A stretch of DNA of 45,452 nt from CAYLNC01 sp964534415. GTDB lineage: Bacteria > Patescibacteriota > Minisyncoccia > Phycocordibacterales > JAACPR01. The notes beneath the pieces were generated by a model, which was not told the DNA's origin, made no database searches, and worked only from the letters and a program-made list of their open reading frames with translations. Every line of letters begins with the position of its first letter. The first letter of the stretch is position 1. The DNA is taken from assembly GCA_964534415.1 (NCBI GenBank), contig CAZHOL010000003.1, positions 1 to 45,452 of the forward strand, in the 5' to 3' direction. The position numbers and the translations under genes were made by a program. Of this stretch, positions 15,081 to 22,004 are shown piece by piece.

Positions 15081-15494
15081 CTTTATCTCAGCGCGAATTT
15101 TTTCGGCAACCGATTCTGCTTCGCCTTCTTTATATTTGAGATGTTCTCCGCTTCGGAATTTGTCGCCTTCAAATCGTGGAATTATATGAATGTGTGCGTG
15201 AAAAACAACTTGTCCTGAAGCCGCTCCATTGTTCATAATGATTTTCGTGCCGTCGGAATTCAAAGCCACTTTCGTTGCGCTGGCGATTTTTTTGACTGTT
15301 CTGAACATTGTGCCTGCGATTTCGTCTGGTAGTTCGTGAATGTTTTCATATTGAATTTTTGGTACTACCAACGTGTGGCCAATAGCGTTTGGTTGTATAT
15401 CTAAAAAAGCAAAAGTATCGGTGTCCTCATAAATCTTGGTACAAGGAATTTCTCCGGCGATAATTTTTGCGAATATAGTTTTTTCTGTTTGCAT
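15078..15494 (-). CDS. HIT-family nucleotide hydrolase
   Basis: 138 residues, an HinT-like length. The histidine triad is HAHIHIIPR near residue 100. The family N-terminus TIFAKIIAGEIPCTKIYED and the FLDIQPNAIGHTLVVPK segment are intact. Members hydrolyse AMP- or GMP-linked phosphoramidates and related nucleotides. The exact substrate cannot be told. The gene is divergent from recJ. A TATAAT six bases before the ATG predicts a fully leaderless mRNA. The start codon lies in the 55-base segment duplicated across the scaffold gap. Confidence 0.95.
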   Translation of the reverse strand: MQTEKTIFAKIIAGEIPCTKIYEDTDTFAFLDIQPNAIGHTLVVPKIQYENIHELPDEIAGTMFRTVKKIASATKVALNSDGTKIIMNNGAASGQVVFHAHIHIIPRFEGDKFRSGEHLKYKEGEAESVAEKIRAEIK

Positions 15495-15511
15495 GTGCAG
15501 ATTATAGCAAA
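15457..15511 (+). repeat. 55-base duplicate flanking a scaffold gap (left copy)
   Basis: Identical to 15612-15666 over all 55 bases. Reads as two contig ends sharing a 55-mer, not a biological repeat. Confidence 0.9.
15501..15506 (-). promoter_or_regulatory. -10 box of the HIT gene (leaderless)
   Basis: On the minus strand TGCTATAAT, six bases, ATG. The predicted start is the A of ATG. Confidence 0.6.
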
Positions 15512-15611
15512 NNNNNNNNNNNNNNNNNNNNNNNNNNNNNNNNNNNNNNNNNNNNNNNNNNNNNNNNNNNNNNNNNNNNNNNNNNNNNNNNNNNNNNNNN
15601 NNNNNNNNNNN
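15512..15611. other. Scaffold gap (100 N), probably artificial
   Basis: Both flanks are the same 55 bases, so the contigs overlap and the true gap is probably zero. That would leave about 55 bases between the HIT -10 and recJ. Confidence 0.9.
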
Positions 15612-15666
15612 GCGATAATTTTTGCGAATATAGTTTTTTCTGTTTGCATGTGCAGATTATAGCAAA
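15612..15666 (+). repeat. 55-base duplicate flanking a scaffold gap (right copy)
   Basis: Exact copy of 15457-15511. It includes a second, spurious copy of the HIT start codon and promoter. Confidence 0.9.
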
Positions 15667-15688
15667 TTGGGTCCGGAAATCGATATGG

Positions 15689-15694
15689 TATAAT
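15689..15694 (+). promoter_or_regulatory. Extended -10 box of recJ (leaderless)
   Basis: TGGTATAAT, six bases, A, ATG. The predicted leader is one base. Confidence 0.6.
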
Positions 15695-15701
15695 CCAGCA
15701 A

Positions 15702-17429
15702 ATGAAACAAAAAACATATCAGGTTGCACCAGAATTAACCGCCGAGGAGCGGGCCAATTTGGACCGATATTCTGATATAACTGCCAAAATTTTGTTTCGT
15801 AGGAAGATAAAAAGCAACGACGAAGCTGAAGCTTTCATGAACACCGACTACGACAAACATATTCGTGATCCCTTTTTGCTGAAAGATATGGATAAAGCCG
15901 TCGAGCGAATTTTGTCGGCCATCAAAAACGACGAAAAGGTTTGCGTGTACAGCGACTATGACGCCGATGGAGTCCCTGGTGCAGTCGTTTTATCGGACTT
16001 CTTCAAAAAGATTGGCTTCAAAAATTTTTTCGTGTACATTCCGCATAGAAATCTCGAGGGGTTCGGTTTGAACGACGAGGCAATTCAGAAAATCTCCGAG
16101 CAAAACGCGAAATTGATTATCACAATCGATTGCGGAATTGCGGATGTTTCGCAGGTTGATACTGCAAATTTGAAAAATATCCAGGTTATCATCACTGATC
16201 ACCACGAGTGCGGTGCGACATTGCCGGCAGCTTATGCGATCATCAATCCGAAACAACCCGGATGCGAATATCCTGAAAAATATTTGTGCGGGTCTGGTGT
16301 GATTTTCAAAGTTGTCCAAGCCCTCATCGCTCGCGGAAATTTCGGGCTCGTTCCTGGTTGGGAGAAATGGCTTCTCGATATGGTTGGGCTTGCGACACTT
16401 TCTGACATGGTCCCGCTCACTGGCGAGAATCGCGTCTTTGCCAAATATGGTTTGCATGTTTTGCGAAAAAGCCCGCGTCTTGGTTTGATGAAATTACTGA
16501 AAGATAACGGCCTAAAACAAAGGGATTTGACCGAAGACGATGTTGTATTCACAATCACTCCACGAATAAATGCAGCGTCACGAATGGGTAGTCCGGAGAC
16601 GGCTTTCCAAATGCTATCGACCGATGACGACGCAACTGCTGACGAAGCTGTGCGACATTTGCACAAAATTAACGACGAGCGCAAGGGTGTGGTCGCAGCC
16701 ATGGTGCGCGAAATTAAAAAATATGTCAACGAAAACTTGATGGAAGACGGAAAACTTCGCGCTCCTGTCATCGTGAAGGGGAATCCCGAATGGTCGCCGT
16801 CGCTTCTCGGTCTCGCGGCGTCGAGCATCGTTGAAGCTTATGGTTGTCCGGTTTTTCTCTGGGGCCGAGGCGAGGGAGATGAATTGAAGGGCTCATGTCG
16901 TTCAGACGGTAGCGCGAGCGTTGTGGAGTTGATGACGGCTGTGCCAACGGGAATTTTGGAAGCCTTCGGCGGTCACACTATGGCCGGCGGTTTCGTTCTG
17001 TCGATGTCGGGCGTCGATGATTTGGAGTCGGCTCTAATTGAATCGTATGCCAAGGCAGTGAATTCTGGCGTCGACTCCTTCCAAAAAATTGTCGATCTGA
17101 CTATTGGCGTCGATGATGTTAGTTGGAAATTGCATGACGAGCTCGACAAGATGGCGCCGTTTGGAATGGGGAATGAGAAGCCTACTTTTATGCTTCATCA
17201 GGTTGCTGTCTCTGATATTTTTAGATTTGGTAAAGAAAAGTCTCATATCAAATTGGTTTTCAAAAAGAGCGACGGTGGCGAGGTCAATGCTATTCAATTT
17301 TTCGCCGGCGACAATCCGAAATTTGCGAATTTGAAATTCGGAGACAAAATAAATTTGGTGGCGCATCTCGAGAAATCGACTTTTGGTGGGAGAAGGGAGT
17401 TGAGGTTGAGGGTGGTTGATCTGTTTTAA
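15702..17429 (+). CDS. recJ: Single-stranded-DNA-specific exonuclease RecJ
   Basis: 575 residues. It is a 5'-3' single-strand exonuclease of recombination and mismatch repair. Motif I YSDYDADG (84-90) and the DHH motif ITDHHECG (Asp166, His167, His168) identify the phosphoesterase core. GSGVIFKVVQAL and LATLSDMVPLTGENR follow in family order. The DHHA1 domain has SSIVEAYGCPVFLW and AFGGHTMAGGFVLS. The C-terminal OB-like domain holds ALAPFGMGN-type sequence (KMAPFGMGNEKP). Full length by family standards. It is likely to process incoming or damaged DNA alongside the pilus/ComEC genes. rnhA follows with its own promoter. Confidence 0.96.
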   Translation: MKQKTYQVAPELTAEERANLDRYSDITAKILFRRKIKSNDEAEAFMNTDYDKHIRDPFLLKDMDKAVERILSAIKNDEKVCVYSDYDADGVPGAVVLSDFFKKIGFKNFFVYIPHRNLEGFGLNDEAIQKISEQNAKLIITIDCGIADVSQVDTANLKNIQVIITDHHECGATLPAAYAIINPKQPGCEYPEKYLCGSGVIFKVVQALIARGNFGLVPGWEKWLLDMVGLATLSDMVPLTGENRVFAKYGLHVLRKSPRLGLMKLLKDNGLKQRDLTEDDVVFTITPRINAASRMGSPETAFQMLSTDDDATADEAVRHLHKINDERKGVVAAMVREIKKYVNENLMEDGKLRAPVIVKGNPEWSPSLLGLAASSIVEAYGCPVFLWGRGEGDELKGSCRSDGSASVVELMTAVPTGILEAFGGHTMAGGFVLSMSGVDDLESALIESYAKAVNSGVDSFQKIVDLTIGVDDVSWKLHDELDKMAPFGMGNEKPTFMLHQVAVSDIFRFGKEKSHIKLVFKKSDGGEVNAIQFFAGDNPKFANLKFGDKINLVAHLEKSTFGGRRELRLRVVDLF

Positions 17430-17454
17430 GTGTTCAATCGTTTTTGTTTTATGC

Positions 17455-17460
17455 TAAAAT
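17455..17460 (+). promoter_or_regulatory. Extended -10 box of rnhA (leaderless)
   Basis: TGCTAAAAT, six bases, C, ATG. The predicted leader is one base. Confidence 0.6.
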
Positions 17461-17467
17461 CTATCTC

Positions 17468-18163
17468 ATGACAAACACAATCATCTACACTGACGGAGCT
17501 TCATCCGGCAATCCTGGTCCGGGCGGATACGCCGCAGTAGTTTCTCGAGAGGGCAAAGTCCGCGAAATCGGTGGGCGCGAAGAGAAGACAACTAACAACA
17601 GAATGGAAATGTCTGCGGCACTGTTTGCTTTGAGAGAAACTAACACAGGCGAAGAAGTCACAATCTACACCGACTCTGCATATTTGATAAATGGAATCAC
17701 GAGGTGGGTTTTTGGATGGCAAAAAAATAATTGGCAGACCAAAGACAAAAAAGAAGTTTTGAATCGCGACCTCTGGGAACAGTTGGCCGATTTGGTTGCC
17801 GATCGCAAGGTGAAGTGGGTTCAGGTGAAGGGGCACGCGGGGAGCGCCTTGAATAATCGAGTCGATGAAATTGCGGTGGCTTTCTCAAAAAATGAAACTC
17901 CAAAATTGTTTTATGGAAAATCTGGAGAATATTTTGTCACAGTCGCTGCTCCAACTGTCGAGGAATTATCCGTCGAGGCAACGAACAGTCGCAAGGGCGC
18001 CAAAGCTTTTTCATATCTGAGCATGCTTGATGGCGAGGTTAAAAAGCACGCGACTTGGGCCGAATGTGAAGCTCGAGTCAAAGGAAAACCTGGGGCGAAA
18101 TTCAGAAAATCGTTGAGCGCGGAGAATGAGAACGAGATAATTAAATCGTGGAAGAAGGGATAA
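17468..18163 (+). CDS. rnhA: Ribonuclease HI with C-terminal hybrid-binding-like domain
   Basis: 231 residues from the ATG at 17468. The first 145 are a canonical RNase HI that cleaves RNA in RNA-DNA hybrids: IYTDGASSGNPGPGG (Asp), NNRMEMSAALFAL (Glu), IYTDSAYLING (Asp), VKGHAGSALNNRVDEIA (His and Asp). Residues about 180-228 resemble the viroplasmin/RNase H1 hybrid-binding module (ATWAECEARVKGKPGAKFRK), which is usually N-terminal. A linker rich in Glu, Val and Ala joins them. The domain order is therefore reversed relative to eukaryotic RNase H1. Confidence 0.92.
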   Translation: MTNTIIYTDGASSGNPGPGGYAAVVSREGKVREIGGREEKTTNNRMEMSAALFALRETNTGEEVTIYTDSAYLINGITRWVFGWQKNNWQTKDKKEVLNRDLWEQLADLVADRKVKWVQVKGHAGSALNNRVDEIAVAFSKNETPKLFYGKSGEYFVTVAAPTVEELSVEATNSRKGAKAFSYLSMLDGEVKKHATWAECEARVKGKPGAKFRKSLSAENENEIIKSWKKG

Positions 18164-18183
18164 ATTTTTTATAAAAAATTTGT

Positions 18184-18211
18184 TTGACAAATAGAAACAT
18201 ATTGTTATCAT
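18184..18211 (+). promoter_or_regulatory. Promoter of the 18.2 kb small RNA
   Basis: TTGACA, 16-base spacer ending in TGT, TATCAT. Predicted start 18218. Confidence 0.65.
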
Positions 18212-18217
18212 AAAAAT

Positions 18218-18297
18218 GTAGCACAGTGCCTTCGGGCTCACCCTCACATACGAGGGAGGACAGAAAAACCGTCAGATCAATTCTCTGATGGTTTTTC
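18218..18297 (+). ncRNA. Small noncoding RNA or orphan leader (about 80 nt)
   Basis: A good promoter is followed by about 45 bases with GCC-TTCG-GGC and CCCTC/GAGGG hairpins. The intrinsic terminator at 18264-18296 then follows, overlapping the 3' end of the convergent MazF-like gene. No ORF fits between. It could be a true small RNA, or it could act as an antisense RNA to the MazF-like mRNA tail. Confidence 0.5.
18264..18296 (+). terminator. Bidirectional terminator containing the MazF-like stop codon
   Basis: AAAAACCGTCAGA pairs with TCTGATGGTTTTT. A and T runs on both sides let it serve both strands. The TGA stop of the minus-strand gene lies inside the stem. Confidence 0.8.
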
Positions 18298-18640
18298 TAA
18301 TCAATTCGAATGTGTCATTATCTAAAACTGATACTTTTTCAATCAATCTAATTACATCTATAACTTTGATTTGTGTGATAACTGCTGCCTGATTATCACT
18401 AATCCTAACTCGATACTTATGAATACTTTCCGAAGTTGTGATTGGTAAAATTAAACAAGTGTCATTACTTAATTTTTTTATTATCAAAACCGGTCTGCGG
18501 AAATCGGCTCCTCCATCTTGCTCTCGACCGATATTTATCCCTAATCGACACCACCAGATTTCACGCGGTTTACACAATTTGGTCCCCCCAAAAGACTCGA
18601 GACTCTTTTTCATTTCATTCCACTCGTCAAATTTCTTCAT
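18272..18640 (-). CDS. MazF/PemK-like toxin-family protein (no adjacent antitoxin)
   Basis: 122 residues. After a 28-residue N-terminal helix, PREIWWCRLGINIGREQDGG and DFRRPVLIIKKLSNDTCLILPITTS match the MazF/PemK fold (GEIWW..LG.N.G.EQ..., RPVLIIK). The C-terminal TQIKVIDVIRLIEKVSVLD is the family's R-x-[IV]-x-x-I region. Members are usually sequence-specific endoribonucleases paired with an upstream antitoxin. None is encoded within 100 bases, so a toxin role is uncertain. A TATAAT predicts a 1-base leader, and copy 2 of the 17-base element lies 22 bases upstream of it. The gene ends inside a terminator shared with a small RNA. Confidence 0.85.
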   Translation of the reverse strand: MKKFDEWNEMKKSLESFGGTKLCKPREIWWCRLGINIGREQDGGADFRRPVLIIKKLSNDTCLILPITTSESIHKYRVRISDNQAAVITQIKVIDVIRLIEKVSVLDNDTFELIRKTIRELI

Positions 18641-18647
18641 GCTCGCT

Positions 18648-18653
18648 ATTATA
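18648..18653 (-). promoter_or_regulatory. -10 box of the MazF-like gene (leaderless)
   Basis: TATAAT on minus, six bases, C, ATG. It lies 22 bases downstream of operator-like copy 2. Confidence 0.6.
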
Positions 18654-18675
18654 CGGATTGCATTTAAAATCCTGA

Positions 18676-18692
18676 TAAAGAAGTTCTAAAGA
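18676..18692 (-). promoter_or_regulatory. Operator-like element, copy 2
   Basis: On minus TCTTTAGAACTTCTTTA, identical to copy 1 over all 17 bases. It sits between the MazF-like gene and comEC. Confidence 0.6.
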
Positions 18693-18745
18693 AAAGATAA
18701 AGAAAAAGAGTGCGGTCTCGGTGTTTTTCAGTTCTAATTATGTAA

Positions 18746-20257
18746 GTGAACAAGAAATATCTTCTGTATGTATTTTCGGTCGGCTTCTTGGCGGGTGTGA
18801 TTTTTGCTATGCACCACAGTGTTGTTTTTCTCGTATGCATTTGTGTTTCAATGTTTCTCGTTTTAATTTTACGGCGACAACTATTCGCGTTGCTGATTGT
18901 CTTTTTGTTTGCGTTTTTGTGCGGATGTTTCAGATTTGAAAGTGTAAATAATCAAAGTCAAATATTTGACTGGATAGATAAAAAGGTAACTGTTGTCGGG
19001 TTGATATACTCGGAGCCAGATGTCGGACTCGATAAAACACGCATCAAAATTTCGATTGAAGAAGTTTCACTCGGAAGCGAGAAACGTTTTCCGAGAGAAA
19101 ATATTTTAGTCAGCGTTTCGAAATATTCTGAATTTAAAGTTGGCGATCGTGTCAGCGCGACGGGTAAACTCGACCGGCCTGAAAATTTTCAGAATGATAA
19201 CGGAATCGAATTCGACTATGTGAACTTTTTAGCGAAAGAAAAAATATTCGTGGTTATGTATCAATCGTCAGCAAAATTGCTGGAGCGCACGAATGAGAAA
19301 ATGATTGCACGAATGTTGTTCGATTTCAAAAATTATTTCTTGCGGAAAACTTCAACTGTTTTGCCGTCACCACAGGCGGAATTACTCGGCGGTCTTTTGC
19401 TCGGGGTGAAAAAATCTTTGGGCAAGGAATTGGAGGAAGCGTTCCGCCGAGTCGGGTTGATTCACGTCGTGGTTCTTTCTGGCTACAACATCACAATTAT
19501 TGTGGTTGCAGTTTTTTCATTGCTCTCATTTCTGCCAAGATTCGTAAAATATTTTTTGGGAATAATGTTTGTGATTTTTTTCGCAATTATGGTTGGATCA
19601 GGTGCAACTGTGATTCGTGCTTCGATTATGACAATTCTCGCAATCATCGGAAAAGTTTCATCGCGAGAATATGACATAAATCGCAGTCTGATTTTTGCGG
19701 GACTAGTGATGTCGATTCAAAACCCTCTGATAATTTTTCATGACCCTTCGTTTCAATTATCTTTTCTCGCAACTCTCGGTCTGGTGAATCTTTCTGAAAA
19801 AGTTTCGGCAATTCTCGCATTCATTCCCGAAAAATTCGGCATGCGTGAGATTGTTGCTTCAACTCTATCAACTCAAATCGCGGTTCTGCCGATGATATTG
19901 AAAATGACCGGCGAGGTGTCGGTCATTGCCTTGCCAGTAAATATAATTGTTTTGCCATTAATTCCTGCCACAATGTTGTTCGGTTTTTTGACGGGAGTTC
20001 TCGTCATTGTCTGGTGGCCACTCGGTTACATCTCGAGCTTTATTCCAAATTTATTTTTGTCATTTGAATTGTGGATGGTGGAAACTTTCTCAGCACTATC
20101 GTTTGCGGTTGCACGATTTCCCGCACCAGGAATCACTTTAACAATTTTATTTTACTGCTTGATTATAATTTTCTTCTATTACAGACCAATTCAAGTTTGC
20201 AAAAAAGTCATTAATGTAATTTGGCTTTCCGCTCGGAAAATAGTCAGAGACAAATGA
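18746..20257 (+). CDS. comEC: ComEC/Rec2 competence channel protein (without MBL domain)
   Basis: 503 residues. N-terminal membrane segments (about 1-50) precede a DUF4131/OB-like region (KVTVVGLIYSEPDVG). The Competence domain follows with about eight further spans, including GGLLLGVKKSLGKELEEAFRRVGLIHVVVLSGYNI, written here in parts: LLGVKKSLGKEL and HVVVLSGYN. It should form the cytoplasmic-membrane channel for single-stranded DNA. The C-terminal metallo-beta-lactamase domain found in many ComECs is missing and is encoded separately at 20842. GTG at 18746 follows a TAATTA box by five bases, so little or no leader is expected. The last 37 codons overlap the convergent SOD gene. Confidence 0.93.
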   Translation: MNKKYLLYVFSVGFLAGVIFAMHHSVVFLVCICVSMFLVLILRRQLFALLIVFLFAFLCGCFRFESVNNQSQIFDWIDKKVTVVGLIYSEPDVGLDKTRIKISIEEVSLGSEKRFPRENILVSVSKYSEFKVGDRVSATGKLDRPENFQNDNGIEFDYVNFLAKEKIFVVMYQSSAKLLERTNEKMIARMLFDFKNYFLRKTSTVLPSPQAELLGGLLLGVKKSLGKELEEAFRRVGLIHVVVLSGYNITIIVVAVFSLLSFLPRFVKYFLGIMFVIFFAIMVGSGATVIRASIMTILAIIGKVSSREYDINRSLIFAGLVMSIQNPLIIFHDPSFQLSFLATLGLVNLSEKVSAILAFIPEKFGMREIVASTLSTQIAVLPMILKMTGEVSVIALPVNIIVLPLIPATMLFGFLTGVLVIVWWPLGYISSFIPNLFLSFELWMVETFSALSFAVARFPAPGITLTILFYCLIIIFFYYRPIQVCKKVINVIWLSARKIVRDK

Positions 20258-20746
20258 GTGCTCCCACATGTCGAGCGCCAAAATTATTTTCACTCCGTTC
20301 AATTGTCCAAGATGTTGTTCATCAACCCAATAATTAATAAGTCTTTGTGAAACTGGATCGTATCCGAGAATTGCCCAACCGATTCCACGAGTCTTGGCAG
20401 TCTGTTTGAACAATGCGAGCCACGCATCAATCGAATTCCATTCAGCAATTATACCCTTTGCAAGAGAACTGTCGTTGTTTAAAGGTTTCGCACCTCCTTC
20501 TAGTGCAGAAAAATAGTATTCGTGGTTTCGCATTCCGTTGAACTCGAAACTCAATCGTCTCTGCAATTCTGTTAGCACGAATCCGTTTTTCTCTATATCA
20601 ACTGAAAAACTTTTGATCATGTCCGATATGATGTTCAGGTTTTTCACATATCCGGAATAGAGTTTCAAATGCTCCTCAATATTTTTGTCCGAGATGCCGA
20701 TTAGGTTTGTAATGTTAAATTTTTTTTCTGAATATGTTGTTTGCAT
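20147..20746 (-). CDS. Superoxide dismutase (Fe/Mn family)
   Basis: 199 residues, the usual length. Predicted metal ligands are His26 (EEHLKLY), His75 (RNHEYYF), Asp159 and His163 (LDMWEHSF). The glycine/tryptophan region GWAILGYDP and the C-terminal PNYINDFFANLNW are typical. The distance from His26 to the active-site Tyr (YVKNLN) is one residue shorter than in E. coli SodB, so the first ligand assignment is slightly uncertain. It converts superoxide to peroxide and oxygen. Its metal cannot be decided by eye. Its 3' 111 bases overlap the end of comEC on the other strand. A TACAAT six bases before ATG predicts a leaderless mRNA. Confidence 0.93.
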   Translation of the reverse strand: MQTTYSEKKFNITNLIGISDKNIEEHLKLYSGYVKNLNIISDMIKSFSVDIEKNGFVLTELQRRLSFEFNGMRNHEYYFSALEGGAKPLNNDSSLAKGIIAEWNSIDAWLALFKQTAKTRGIGWAILGYDPVSQRLINYWVDEQHLGQLNGVKIILALDMWEHSFVSDYFPSGKPNYINDFFANLNWSVIEENYNQAVK

Positions 20747-20752
20747 GGAGTT

Positions 20753-20758
20753 ATTGTA
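20753..20758 (-). promoter_or_regulatory. -10 box of the SOD gene (leaderless)
   Basis: TACAAT on minus, six bases, ATG. Confidence 0.55.
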
Positions 20759-20789
20759 GCAATTTCCAATTCGATTTTGAAGTTAAAAA

Positions 20790-20806
20790 TCTTTAGAATT
20801 TCTTTA
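20790..20806 (+). promoter_or_regulatory. Operator-like element, copy 3
   Basis: TCTTTAGAATTTCTTTA on plus, one base different from copies 1 and 2 (the central n). It ends 23 bases before the -10 box of the MBL gene. Confidence 0.55.
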
Positions 20807-20826
20807 ACTTTTCTTCATCTCGACTA

Positions 20827-20835
20827 TGCTAGTAT
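20827..20835 (+). promoter_or_regulatory. Extended -10 box of the MBL gene (leaderless)
   Basis: TGCTAGTAT, six bases, GTG. The predicted start is the G of the start codon. Confidence 0.55.
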
Positions 20836-20841
20836 AAAAAG

Positions 20842-21714
20842 GTGAAAAGAATAATAATTCTCGTCATTCTAATATTGCCGAATTTGTTCGCATGGAGCTA
20901 TGTCGTACGGGAAAATTCTCGAAACCTTTTGACAATCGCATTCATGGATGTGGGGCAGGGCGACTCGATTTTCATCGAGGCTCCAAACGGAAATCAAATC
21001 ATCATCGACAGTGGACCAAATGAATCAGTGATACGACAAATTTCTGCCCAGATGCCGAGCTACGATAGAACACTCGATGCGCACATGACCACTCATCCAG
21101 ACCTTGATCATATAGGAGGAACTCCTGCAATTCTTGAGCGATATAATGTTGGCGAATATTTTTATTCGTCCACCGATTATAAAAGCGGGGCAGTCGAAAG
21201 AATTGATGAATCTGTCCTGGCCCGCGGCGTAGCAACGAGCTCACTTCATGCGGGAGACAAAATTATTTTGGACAAATCTCGCAATATATATTTGGAAGTT
21301 TTGTGGCCTCCAGCACAATATGAAAACAAGGACAAAAACGACTTATCAATTGTGACTCGTTTAGTCTATGGAAAAGTCACCGCGATGCTCACAGGGGACG
21401 CTTCAACATTAATCGAAAAACATATCATATCTGGATTCGCCGCATCAAAATTAAAATCAAACATTTTGAAACTCGGGCATCACGGATCAAAAACATCGAC
21501 CAGCCAGGATTTTCTTAAAATTGTCGATCCAGATTTTGCCGTTATGTCATTCGGAGAAAATAATAGATACAAACATCCGAGCCCAGAAATAGTAGAGAGG
21601 GTAGAGAAATATTTCGAGGATCAAAACAAAAATCCCGCGACACAAATTTTAAAGACAACCGATGGTTCAGTGGTCTTTAAATCAAACGGAGAATCAGTGT
21701 GGAGATTAAATTAA
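20842..21714 (+). CDS. ComEC-type metallo-beta-lactamase-fold hydrolase, separate protein
   Basis: 290 residues. The N-terminus (MKRIIILVILILPNLFAW) is a signal peptide or membrane anchor, so the domain should face outside. The MBL domain has FMDVGQGDSIFIEAP, IIIDSG, THPDLDHIGG with His85, Asp89 and His90, AMLTGDAS, and KLGHHGSKTSTS. This matches the C-terminal domain normally fused to ComEC, proposed to degrade one DNA strand during uptake. It is encoded about 0.6 kb from comEC with SOD between. The start is GTG at the predicted transcription start. Copy 3 of the 17-base element lies upstream. Confidence 0.92.
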   Translation: MKRIIILVILILPNLFAWSYVVRENSRNLLTIAFMDVGQGDSIFIEAPNGNQIIIDSGPNESVIRQISAQMPSYDRTLDAHMTTHPDLDHIGGTPAILERYNVGEYFYSSTDYKSGAVERIDESVLARGVATSSLHAGDKIILDKSRNIYLEVLWPPAQYENKDKNDLSIVTRLVYGKVTAMLTGDASTLIEKHIISGFAASKLKSNILKLGHHGSKTSTSQDFLKIVDPDFAVMSFGENNRYKHPSPEIVERVEKYFEDQNKNPATQILKTTDGSVVFKSNGESVWRLN

Positions 21715-21948
21715 GTTTGCCTCCTTCAACGCTTTGTAGGCACCCTTCTTGTTAATTGTTCGGATACCACTAGTTGAAACACGTATTCGCACGCTCTTTG
21801 ATAATTCAGGAACGAAAATTTTCTTTGACTGTAGGTTCACCTGCTTGCGATTCTTTCCGGTTGGATTGAATTGAGTAGCACGCGTTCGGTTTGAGTAACC
21901 ACCGCCAACGATTGATTTTTTACCTGTTATTTCGCATTTCTTTGCCAT
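21706..21948 (-). CDS. rpmB: Ribosomal protein bL28
   Basis: 80 residues from the ATG at 21948. An in-frame extension to 21999 precedes the promoter and is discarded. MAKKCEITGKKSIVGGGYSN, RTRATQFNPTGKNRKQVNLQ and KSVRIRVSTSGIRTI are the L28 landmarks. It lacks the zinc Cys pair seen in some bL28. Large-subunit component near the exit site. Its last nine bases overlap the convergent MBL gene. An extended -10 (TGATAGCAT on minus) predicts a 2-base leader and overlaps the divergent promoter of the M50 protease. Confidence 0.93.
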   Translation of the reverse strand: MAKKCEITGKKSIVGGGYSNRTRATQFNPTGKNRKQVNLQSKKIFVPELSKSVRIRVSTSGIRTINKKGAYKALKEANLI

Positions 21949-21956
21949 TGGGAGAT

Positions 21957-21966
21957 ATGCTATCAT
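21957..21966. promoter_or_regulatory. Overlapping divergent -10 elements of rpmB and the M50 protease
   Basis: The ten bases ATGCTATCAT read TGCTATCAT on plus and TGATAGCAT on minus. Each is an extended -10 for its own gene, so the two polymerases cannot bind at once. Confidence 0.5.
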
Positions 21967-22004
21967 AGTTGGAATAGAATGCAAGTTGAGACAAAACAAA
22001 TAAA

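Noticed and set aside
15457..15666. Direct repeats around N runs as insertion-sequence target duplications
   Set aside because: Fifty-five bases is far longer than usual target duplications, and the same length recurs at 40727-40936. Assembly overlap is simpler.
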